Assembly (NCBI RefSeq): GCF_900549175.1
Contig: NZ_URNN01000004.1
Span: 1 to 41,350, forward strand
DNA: 41,350 bases
DNA from: an uncultured Prevotella sp.
GTDB taxonomy: Bacteria > Bacteroidota > Bacteroidia > Bacteroidales > Bacteroidaceae
Direction: 5' to 3'
Shown: positions 16,281-23,800 of the stretch, piece after piece
How positions within the stretch are numbered: the first letter of the stretch is position 1
Layout: the number at the start of each line of letters is the position of its first letter
Made by a program: the position numbers and the translations under genes
The notes under the pieces: model-generated
Databases searched by the model: none
The model's input: the letters and a program-made list of their open reading frames with translations, nothing else
What the model was told of the DNA's origin: nothing

Positions 16281-17936
16281 ATGAAAAATATATTTAAATC
16301 AACATTGCTGTTTATGGCAATAGCAGCGGGAGCAGGCACGCTGGCAAGCTGCAGCGACGACGACCTGCCCGCAGCCGACGCTCTATTCAGACCTGTAATA
16401 TCCGACGACAACATCACGCACGGCTTGGACGAAGACAATGTCCCCTTCATGGTTATCGAATGGGACAACTACTCCACGGCCAACAAATACGTGGTGAAAA
16501 TAGCCGCCAACGACGGCAGCGACGAGCGTACAATCGAGACAAACGAGCTGACATGCCGTTTCGACGGACTGCAGTATGACAGGGAGTACAACATCAGCAT
16601 ACACTCTGAAAATACAATGAACGGAATGTCGTCGAAAGACTTCACCATCACGACAACCACCCTCGACTTCCCCACCAACCTCGCGTCGGTGCAGTCGTCG
16701 GACATCATCGACACACAGGCACGCATCAAGTGGAGCAGCCCGGAAGGTGTTGTCAACATCGACTCCATCGCCATATTCCACGACAGCAAAGACTCGCTGG
16801 TGGCAGGCGTGAAACTCACAGAGGAAGAAATAGGTGCCAACGAGGTTATCGTACGCAACCTCGAGCCTAAAACCGGCTACCGTGTAGAGGCTTACCTGAA
16901 CGAAGCATACAAGGGCAAGAAGCGCTTCACGACAGCGGCATCCGAGAACTATACCGGAAACGTTATCGACCTGCGCGGCTACAACGCCGAGGAAAGCTAC
17001 AAGCTGCTTACCCAAACGTTCATCGACTCCATCCTGGCCGAGAACCTGTACAAGGATCAGGATCTGACCATCGTGCTGCAGGGCGGCATGCAGTATCGCC
17101 TGCCCACCCTCACCGTTCCGGCAACAACGGGAACACTGACGTTCACCACAGGTCTCAGCCTCGCCGGACGGGCCATGTTCGACGTGACGGGCAACTTCAC
17201 GGTAGCAGCGGGCAGCGAGGTCAATGGCTTCACATTCGAGAAACTTGACTTCAGCGCAGCCACACAGCCCACCGACAATAACTACGGCGGAAAGTACCTA
17301 TTCAACATCGGAAATGCCGGCGCAAGCATCGGCTCCGTGGACATAAAGGACTGCAACATAAAATGGAAGCGCGGTGTGATACGTATCCAGACATCTGCCA
17401 AAATAGAGAATGTAACGATAGACAACTGTGTGTTCGACTCCATCGCCGGCTACGGAATTGTCAACGCGGATAATGGTGAGGCTGAAATCAATAATATCAA
17501 GGTTAGCAACAGCACGTTCTCCACATGTCAGGTTTTGTTCACCAACACCAAAGGTAAAAAGCCTAACGCAGTAAGCATCGAGAACTGTACATTCTGGCGC
17601 TGCGGAGCCGACAAGAAATTCATACTCGACTTCAAGGGAAAGGATATCGTTCCGAGCGTAAAGAACTGCCTCTTCGGTCCGTCGTTCGGTGAGACCGGTC
17701 TGGAGTTCTGGTCAGGTGACGTCACTCCGAAATCTGAAAGCAACTTCTTCACGAGCGATTTGGTATGGCGCGTGAAATCGGAAGAAGACCCCACACCAAA
17801 GGCACAGCTTGACGGCACTACGCTGTCGACGGATGTTCCCGGAACATTCAGGGACGCTGAAAACGATGACTTCACCGTCATCTCCAACGAACTTGGTGGT
17901 TCCAAACCCAAACCGGGCGACCCGCGCTGGTATTAA
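16281..17936 (+). CDS. PUL lipoprotein with DUF4957/DUF5123-like region
   Basis: A 551-residue predicted surface lipoprotein. The lipobox ends at C24 (GTLASC), followed by SDDD. Residues about 40-215 look like two fibronectin-III-type domains (VKIAANDGSDERTIETNEL and RNLEPKTGYRVEAYLNEAY). Residues about 220-545 resemble a right-handed beta-helix with repeated short strands such as IKDCNIKWKRGVIRI, VTIDNCVFDSI and VSIENCTFWRC. It ends with SNFFTSDLVW and FRDAENDDFTV, typical of DUF5123 proteins in pectin-associated PULs. It probably binds pectic glycan at the cell surface next to the SusCD pair. No catalytic residues were identified. It starts 12 bases after susD. Confidence 0.85.
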   Translation: MKNIFKSTLLFMAIAAGAGTLASCSDDDLPAADALFRPVISDDNITHGLDEDNVPFMVIEWDNYSTANKYVVKIAANDGSDERTIETNELTCRFDGLQYDREYNISIHSENTMNGMSSKDFTITTTTLDFPTNLASVQSSDIIDTQARIKWSSPEGVVNIDSIAIFHDSKDSLVAGVKLTEEEIGANEVIVRNLEPKTGYRVEAYLNEAYKGKKRFTTAASENYTGNVIDLRGYNAEESYKLLTQTFIDSILAENLYKDQDLTIVLQGGMQYRLPTLTVPATTGTLTFTTGLSLAGRAMFDVTGNFTVAAGSEVNGFTFEKLDFSAATQPTDNNYGGKYLFNIGNAGASIGSVDIKDCNIKWKRGVIRIQTSAKIENVTIDNCVFDSIAGYGIVNADNGEAEINNIKVSNSTFSTCQVLFTNTKGKKPNAVSIENCTFWRCGADKKFILDFKGKDIVPSVKNCLFGPSFGETGLEFWSGDVTPKSESNFFTSDLVWRVKSEEDPTPKAQLDGTTLSTDVPGTFRDAENDDFTVISNELGGSKPKPGDPRWY

Positions 17937-17964
17937 TTGGATTAATCGGGGATTATAAACCCCG

Positions 17965-18048
17965 TAGGGACATATTCTTGCATTTGTCCGTTCGCAACAT
18001 GTTGACATTCATCATGATTTGGCGGACAAATACAGGGATATGTCCCTA
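17965..18048. repeat. 85-base palindromic element, copy 1
   Basis: Imperfect inverted repeat. It begins TAGGGACATATTCTTGCATT and TGTCCG and ends CGGACAAATACAGGG then ATATGTCCCTA. The loop contains CAACATGTTGACATTCAT. A second copy is at 37335-37419. A separate small hairpin (GGGGATTATAAACCCC, 17948-17963) lies just before it. It is non-coding and sits in the gap between the DUF5123 and lyase genes, so it could also act as a transcript hairpin inside the PUL. Confidence 0.8.
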
Positions 18049-18145
18049 ATTTGTATAACACCACCCGTGGGCGGAATTATTTCGCAGACACTATAAATTC
18101 CACTAATAGTGATAAAAAGTAACACCTTATATAATAAATTATCAC

Positions 18146-18153
18146 TATCTTTG
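18146..18153 (+). promoter_or_regulatory. Putative -7 box for an internal PUL promoter
   Basis: TATCTTTG, 36 bases ahead of the pectate lyase start, matches TAnnTTTG. The -33 element is weak. With the 252-base gap and palindromes upstream, it suggests that the lyase-GH3 pair may be transcribed separately from susCD. Confidence 0.4.
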
Positions 18154-18188
18154 CAAAGATTAGAAACAACAAACATACCATTATACTT

Positions 18189-20276
18189 ATGCTATTAAAA
18201 AACAAACTCACACTGGGTGCACTCGCACTCATGCTCTCAGCCACCGGCCAACCTGCCTTGGCTGACAACACCGAGAAGATACCGGCGTTCCCCGGTGCCG
18301 AAGGTTTCGGACGATATGTCACCGGAGGCCGCGGCGGAACAGTATATCATGTGACCAACCTCAACGACTCCGGCGAAGGCTCACTGCGCTGGGCACTCGG
18401 ACAGAAGGGAACAAAAATCGTTGTCTTCGACGTGTCGGGAACAATACACCTGAACTCCGCACTCAACATCACCGGCAACACCACCATCGCCGGACAGACG
18501 GCACCGGGCGACGGCATCTGTCTGGCCGACTATCCCGTAGCCGTAAGAGGCAACAACGTGATAGTGCGCTACATGCGTTTCCGCCTCGGAAACAAATATG
18601 TGCTGAAAGACGGTGCCGACGGATGGGACGGATTCGGAGGAATGGATCAGGAACGCATAATGATAGACCACTGCTCGGTGAGCTGGAGTATAGACGAGTG
18701 CTGCTCGTTCCTCGGCAACAAGAACACCACCCTGCAGTGGAGCATCGTGTCGCAGAGCCTCGTAAACTCAGGCCACACGAAGGGCAGCCACGGCTACGGC
18801 GGCAACTGGGGCGGCTCGGGTGCATCGTTCCACCACAACCTCATCGCACACCACGCAAGCCGCACACCGCGCCTCGGCCCGCGCCCGACAACACAGCTTG
18901 ACGAGCGTATGGACATGCGCAACAACGTCATCTACAATTTCGGAGGCAACGGATGCTACGGCGGCGAGGGCATGACGGTGAACATTGTCAACAACTACTA
19001 CAAGCCCGGCCCCGGCTCACCATCCGGCACCAAGGGCAAGCGCATCGCCGGCATCGGCATACGCACCAACAAATACGTGACCACATATCCGGCATATGCG
19101 CCGGCACTGCATCTGTGGGGCAAGTATTATGTCACCGGAAACGTAAACCCGACTTATGCCGATGTGACAAAAGACAACTGGACATACGGCATATACAACC
19201 AGATTGACGCAAGCAACTGCGACGGCACGTACACAGCCACGACAAAGGACACCATCAAGATTGACGAGCCGATGCCGTTCATCGCCACAACAACGCACAC
19301 GGCAGAAGCAGCCTACGAAAAGGTGCTGGCATACGCCGGAGCAAGCCTGAGCCGCGACTCACACGACGAACTCATCGTAAGTGACGCACGCAACGGCAAG
19401 GCCACATACACGGGAACAGGACTGTCAAAAGGATTCATCAACTCGCAGGATGACAACAAGCCTGCGGGAGCCGGCGCCGACTGGAGCGCATGGCCCACAC
19501 TGAACAGCACGGCTGCACCTGCCGACACCGACGGCGACGGCATGCCCGACGCATGGGAGACGGCACACGGTCTGAACCCCAACGATGCTGCAGACGGAGC
19601 AATGGTGGCCGACAACGGATACACCAACGTTGAAAACTATCTGAACAGCCTCGTCGAGACAATAACCACAGCACAAAACGAGGGCGGCACGATAATGGGC
19701 AGCGTGGAATATGAAGGCGAGGAGCAGCCGGTGACCGAATATGAGCTGTCGCCCTTCACGGCAAACGACAGCTGGGACTTCTCCAACGGCATAAGCATAA
19801 CCGTTGGCAACGGCTACGCCACCGGCTCGGCATGCGGCATAACGGGCATCAAATACTCCCGCAACTCCACATTCAAGATTAATCTGCCTGAGGGCGTAAG
19901 CATAAAGGGTGCCGAGTTCACCGGCTACAGCAACAGCGACAACGGCACGGCTTACCTGTCGCAGTTCGGCAACGACACGTTTGCCGCCGACCAGTATGTG
20001 TTTCCGTCGCGCACCGGACAGAAGACGGCCACACACAACGTCACCCTGTCGGCTCCGGTAAAGGGAGTGCTGCCCATGCAGTATAAAGACAATCAGGTGG
20101 TGATGATAATCAAGCTCTTCGCCGTGACAGGCACCAACGGCATCAACGACATAAAGACCGTCACCATCGACACCGGTAAGATTTACACTCTCGACGGACG
20201 CCGCGTAAACGGTGATGTGCACTCGCTCGGCAAGGGTATATACATAATCAACAACCGGAAAGTAGTGGTCAAATGA
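18189..20276 (+). CDS. Pectate lyase-like protein (polysaccharide lyase family 1 type)
   Basis: A 695-residue secreted protein. A signal peptide covers about residues 1-25 (TGQPALA|D). The lyase beta-helix runs from IPAFPGAEGFGRYVTGGRGG to about residue 400, with TTIAGQTAPGDGICLADYPV, IMIDHCSVSWSIDECCS, and SRTPRLGPRP, which probably holds the catalytic Arg. It would cut alpha-1,4-galacturonan by beta-elimination, with Ca2+. A calcium-type loop DTDGDGMPDAWE lies around residues 448-460. The C-terminus (IYTLDGRRV..LGKGIYIINNRKVVVK) resembles a type IX secretion sorting domain. It overlaps the GH3 start by 4 bases (ATGA), so the two are translated together. Confidence 0.88.
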   Translation: MLLKNKLTLGALALMLSATGQPALADNTEKIPAFPGAEGFGRYVTGGRGGTVYHVTNLNDSGEGSLRWALGQKGTKIVVFDVSGTIHLNSALNITGNTTIAGQTAPGDGICLADYPVAVRGNNVIVRYMRFRLGNKYVLKDGADGWDGFGGMDQERIMIDHCSVSWSIDECCSFLGNKNTTLQWSIVSQSLVNSGHTKGSHGYGGNWGGSGASFHHNLIAHHASRTPRLGPRPTTQLDERMDMRNNVIYNFGGNGCYGGEGMTVNIVNNYYKPGPGSPSGTKGKRIAGIGIRTNKYVTTYPAYAPALHLWGKYYVTGNVNPTYADVTKDNWTYGIYNQIDASNCDGTYTATTKDTIKIDEPMPFIATTTHTAEAAYEKVLAYAGASLSRDSHDELIVSDARNGKATYTGTGLSKGFINSQDDNKPAGAGADWSAWPTLNSTAAPADTDGDGMPDAWETAHGLNPNDAADGAMVADNGYTNVENYLNSLVETITTAQNEGGTIMGSVEYEGEEQPVTEYELSPFTANDSWDFSNGISITVGNGYATGSACGITGIKYSRNSTFKINLPEGVSIKGAEFTGYSNSDNGTAYLSQFGNDTFAADQYVFPSRTGQKTATHNVTLSAPVKGVLPMQYKDNQVVMIIKLFAVTGTNGINDIKTVTIDTGKIYTLDGRRVNGDVHSLGKGIYIINNRKVVVK

Positions 20277-22858
20277 GAAAAAGAAAACTGATAATCGCCT
20301 TCATCTTCACGGCATGCGCCATGCAGGCCGGTGCACAGTCACTGCCCTACCAAAACCCTGACCTTACGGCAGAACAACGTGCCGAGGATCTGCTCAAGCG
20401 GCTTACACTTGAGGAGAAGACACGCCTGATGATGAACGGTTCGCCGGCCATACCACGGCTCGGCATACCACAGTTTGAATGGTGGAACGAAGCATTGCAC
20501 GGCATAGGCCGCAACGGCTTTGCCACGGTATACCCCATAACCACATGCATGGCCGCATCGTGGGACGAGGCACTGCTTGAGCGTGTATTCACCACCGTCA
20601 GCGACGAGGCCCGCGTGAAGGCGCAGCAGGCAAAACGCAGCGGCGAGATAAAGAGATACCAGAGTCTGTCGTTCTGGACACCTAACATCAACATCTTCCG
20701 CGACCCGCGGTGGGGACGCGGACAGGAGACCTACGGCGAAGACCCGTACCTGACTGAGCTGATGGGCATGGCCGTGGTGCGCGGACTGCAAGGGCCCGAC
20801 AATGCCAAATACCGCAAGCTGCTGGCCTGTGCCAAGCACTTTGCCGTGCACAGCGGCCCGGAGTGGAACCGCCACTCATTCAATATCGAGGATCTGCCGG
20901 CACGCGACCTTTGGGAGACGTACCTGCCGGCCTTCAAGGCATTGGTGCAAAAAGCTAATGTGACCGAGGTGATGTGCGCCTATCAGCGCATCGACGGCGA
21001 GCCGTGCTGCGGCAACACCCGCTACGAACAGCAGATACTGCGCGACGAATGGGGCTTCAAGGGCATGATAGTGAGCGACTGCGGCGCCATAGGCGACTTT
21101 TGGCAGAAAGGCAAACACGAAGTGTCGAAAGACGCGGCATCGGCATCGGCCAAGGCCGTATTGTCGGGTACCGACGTGGAGTGCGGAGCCAACTACAAGC
21201 GGCTGCCCGATGCGGTGAAGGCCGGATATGTGAGCGAGGCCGACATAGACATCTGCGTGAAACGCCTGCTCAAAGCGCGCTTTGAATTGGGCGACTTCGA
21301 TGCCGACGAGCTGGTGGAATGGACAAAGATACCCGAAAGCATAGTGGCCTGCGACGCCCACAAGCAGCTGGCTCTCGACATGGCACGCAAAGGGACGGTA
21401 CTCCTGCAGAATAAGGGCGGCATACTGCCCCTTCAGGCAGACGGTTCAACTGCCGACATCGTGGTGATGGGTCCCAACGCCAACGACTCGGTGATGATGT
21501 GGGGCAACTACAGCGGATATCCCACGCGCACTGTGACAATACTTCAGGGCATACGCCGCAAGGCCGGCAACGTGAAGTACATACAGGGATGCGGACTGAC
21601 ACGGAACGAAGTTGACGCAAGCCGCTATGAAATGATTAAAAGCCCCGACGGGCAGAAAGGCATGAAGGCCACGTACTGGAACAACACCGAAATGGAGGGC
21701 ACGCCCGCTGCCACGGCATACATGCGCGAACCGATAAACCAAAGTAACGGCGGTGCCACTGTATTCGCCCCGGGGGTGAACCTCGAGCATTTCTCAGCGC
21801 GCTACGAAGGAACATTCACTCCCGAGAAGGACGAAACGTTGTCGCTGTCGGTGGGATGCGATGACAAGGCCCGCGTGATACTGAACGGCGATACGGTGAT
21901 AAACCGTTGGAAGTCGCGTCACCGCATCGACTACCAGCAGGTGAAGCGCAACTTTAAGGCCGGCGAGACGTACACAATACAGATAGACTATGTGCAGGAA
22001 GATGACATCGCAGCCATGCAGTTTGACCTGACATGCAAAAGCACTCCCACGCACGAAGAGCTGCTTGCCGAAATAGGAAATGCCGGAACGGTGATTTTCG
22101 TCGGCGGCATATCGCCGCGTCTCGAAGGAGAGGAGATGAAGGTGGACGAACCGGGATTCCGCGGCGGCGACCGTCTCGACATCGAGCTGCCGAAAGTGCA
22201 GCGTGACATGATGGCCATGCTGCACGAGGCTGGCAAGAAGGTGGTATTCGTCTGCTGCTCCGGAGGTGCCATGGGACTTGTGCCCGAAAGCCAAAACTGC
22301 GACGCCATCGTCCAGGCATGGTATGGCGGCGAACAGGGTGGTCGTGCCGTTGCCGACATTCTTTTCGGCGACTACAACCCGAGCGGCAAACTGCCGGTGA
22401 CGTTCTACAAGAGCGCCGACCAGCTGCCCGACTTCGAGGATTACCGTATGGCCGGACGCACCTACCGCTACTTCCGCGGCGAACCGCTCTTCCCGTTCGG
22501 CCACGGCCTGAGCTACACCACCTTCAGTCATGAGAACATGAAGTATAATGCCAAGAAGGGTGTGCTAACGCTCGAGGTGACGAACACAGGCAAACGCGAC
22601 GGTGATGACGTGGTACAGGTGTACATACGCAACACGACCGACACCGACGGCCCGATAAAGACACTGCGTGCATACAGCCGCGTGTCGCTGAAAGCTGGCG
22701 AACGTCGCACGGTAGCCATCGACCTGCCGCGCGAACGGTTCGAATGTTGGGACGCAAAGACAAACACCATGCGTGTGGTACCGGGAAAATATGAGATAAT
22801 GGCGGGCAACTCCAGTGCCGCCAACGCTCTAAAGACAATAACGGTAAAGGTGAAATAA
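20273..22858 (+). CDS. Glycoside hydrolase family 3, xylosidase-like, with PA14 insertion
   Basis: An 861-residue exported enzyme. A signal peptide ends near residue 22 (AGAQ). The N-terminal GH3 barrel has GIPQFEWWNEALHGIGRNG, FRDPRWGRGQETYGEDPYL and CAKHFAVHSGPEWNRHSFN. The nucleophile Asp is D269 in GMIVSDCGAIGDF. A PA14-type carbohydrate-associated domain (about 463-600) is inserted in the second GH3 domain, followed by YGGEQGGRAVADILFGDYNPSG and a C-terminal FnIII-like domain. This arrangement resembles bacterial beta-xylosidases of GH3, though beta-glucosidase activity is also possible. Last gene of the PUL; a strong hairpin follows at 22881. Confidence 0.93.
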   Translation: MRKRKLIIAFIFTACAMQAGAQSLPYQNPDLTAEQRAEDLLKRLTLEEKTRLMMNGSPAIPRLGIPQFEWWNEALHGIGRNGFATVYPITTCMAASWDEALLERVFTTVSDEARVKAQQAKRSGEIKRYQSLSFWTPNINIFRDPRWGRGQETYGEDPYLTELMGMAVVRGLQGPDNAKYRKLLACAKHFAVHSGPEWNRHSFNIEDLPARDLWETYLPAFKALVQKANVTEVMCAYQRIDGEPCCGNTRYEQQILRDEWGFKGMIVSDCGAIGDFWQKGKHEVSKDAASASAKAVLSGTDVECGANYKRLPDAVKAGYVSEADIDICVKRLLKARFELGDFDADELVEWTKIPESIVACDAHKQLALDMARKGTVLLQNKGGILPLQADGSTADIVVMGPNANDSVMMWGNYSGYPTRTVTILQGIRRKAGNVKYIQGCGLTRNEVDASRYEMIKSPDGQKGMKATYWNNTEMEGTPAATAYMREPINQSNGGATVFAPGVNLEHFSARYEGTFTPEKDETLSLSVGCDDKARVILNGDTVINRWKSRHRIDYQQVKRNFKAGETYTIQIDYVQEDDIAAMQFDLTCKSTPTHEELLAEIGNAGTVIFVGGISPRLEGEEMKVDEPGFRGGDRLDIELPKVQRDMMAMLHEAGKKVVFVCCSGGAMGLVPESQNCDAIVQAWYGGEQGGRAVADILFGDYNPSGKLPVTFYKSADQLPDFEDYRMAGRTYRYFRGEPLFPFGHGLSYTTFSHENMKYNAKKGVLTLEVTNTGKRDGDDVVQVYIRNTTDTDGPIKTLRAYSRVSLKAGERRTVAIDLPRERFECWDAKTNTMRVVPGKYEIMAGNSSAANALKTITVKVK

Positions 22859-22880
22859 GACACACCGACCACAAAATCAT

Positions 22881-22934
22881 AAGAGGCCGTGTCAAAATGC
22901 GATGGAAGCGACTTGCATTTTGGCACGGCCTCTT
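22881..22934. terminator. Hairpin between the GH3 and ProXp-like genes
   Basis: Two 20-base arms (AAGAGGCCGTGTCAAAATGC at 22881-22900 and GCATTTTGGCACGGCCTCTT at 22915-22934) pair with one mismatch. They lie between convergent genes, 23 bases after the GH3 stop. There is no long T-run, so it is either a two-way terminator without a clear U-tract or a dispersed palindrome. Confidence 0.6.
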
Positions 22935-22961
22935 ACTTGATAATTTATTTGCGGCAAGACA

Positions 22962-23552
22962 TCACAGATTTACGATAACAGGACTGTGATGTATTGCAGG
23001 AAGTATCTTTTCGATAAGTTCAGTAGTCTTCATGCGCAGGCTTGACGTGTTGATGCACGGGTGGAATCCAACATACTCGCTCTGCAGGACATCGCTGTCT
23101 ATAAGCAGCTGCACGTCATTACCGCTGTCGTTCATCAGCCCCAGCACCGAGACGGATCCGGGCGTAATGTCGAGGTATTTCAGCATATCCTCCTCACCGG
23201 CAAACGACAGGCGGGCGGAGTTTATCTGCGCCGAAAGATTCTTGGTCAGGAATTTCTTGTCGCCTGGAATCATGAGCAGATAGAAGCGTGTTTTCTGGCG
23301 GTTGCACAGAAACAGGTTCTTGCAAATTATGGCATGGCGCGTGCGCCCGCTGTTGGATTCGGCATTAAATTCCTCCAGCGTCATCCTGCCGAAGGCTGCA
23401 TTTATCTCGGCACATACCTCCATGGTCATGGCGGGTGCATGGTCAAGGCGGTCATAGTCTATTTGCAAACTGTCCAACAGGTTGTACACCCTTATCTCCC
23501 GTTCCTGCCGACCGGTGGTGTCGGACGGCCTTCCCTTATATATCGTCAGCAT
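22962..23552 (-). CDS. YbaK/ProXp-type aminoacyl-tRNA deacylase
   Basis: A 196-residue stand-alone editing protein of the YbaK/prolyl-tRNA synthetase-associated family, which hydrolyses mischarged tRNA, probably Ala-tRNA(Pro). Family features are DHAPAMTMEVCAEI near residue 37, HAIICKNLFLCNRQKTRFYL with the functional Lys, LTKNLSAQINSARLSFA, and the GSVSVLGLMNDSGNDVQLLID block near the end (first part GSVSVLGLMND). The length is normal for ProXp-ala/PrdX-like proteins. It is a separate gene between the PUL and its regulator, with its own promoter match at 23616-23644. Confidence 0.9.
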   Translation of the reverse strand: MLTIYKGRPSDTTGRQEREIRVYNLLDSLQIDYDRLDHAPAMTMEVCAEINAAFGRMTLEEFNAESNSGRTRHAIICKNLFLCNRQKTRFYLLMIPGDKKFLTKNLSAQINSARLSFAGEEDMLKYLDITPGSVSVLGLMNDSGNDVQLLIDSDVLQSEYVGFHPCINTSSLRMKTTELIEKILPAIHHSPVIVNL

Positions 23553-23615
23553 TTTCTGTAGTTTTTATCGATTGTATCAAGACAACGAGCTGTGCGTGTC
23601 ACGTAATTACGGATG

Positions 23616-23644
23616 CAAAATTAGCAAATAAAGATGAAAATCAA
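23616..23644 (-). promoter_or_regulatory. Promoter of the ProXp-like gene
   Basis: On the minus strand TTG (23642-23644), 18 bases, then TAATTTTG (23616-23623), 64 bases before the start codon. Confidence 0.55.
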
Positions 23645-23726
23645 GTTTTTTTAATCTCTTTTCGCCATTTCGCATCAGAATGGATATGAAATCAGCCCCT
23701 ACAGTAACCGGCCATCAGTGAATTAT

Positions 23727-23796
23727 TACACCAACGAGTTCACTATACTATTGGCTTAACTCCATTTAACTCCTTAACTCCTAAAAAATAACTCCT
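23727..23796. repeat. GGAGTTAA repeat segment after the regulator gene
   Basis: Read on the minus strand this gives AGGAGTTATTTTTTAGGAGT, then repeated GGAGTTAA units, then GCCAATAGT. It begins 4 bases after the stop codon of the hybrid regulator. A very similar segment lies at 39059-39165 upstream of guaA. It is non-coding. Confidence 0.65.
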
Positions 23797-23800
23797 TTAC

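Noticed and set aside
22881..22934. Insertion-sequence end or transposon remnant
   Set aside because: The inverted repeat has no transposase fragment and no target duplication that I can see. A hairpin between convergent genes is a simpler reading.
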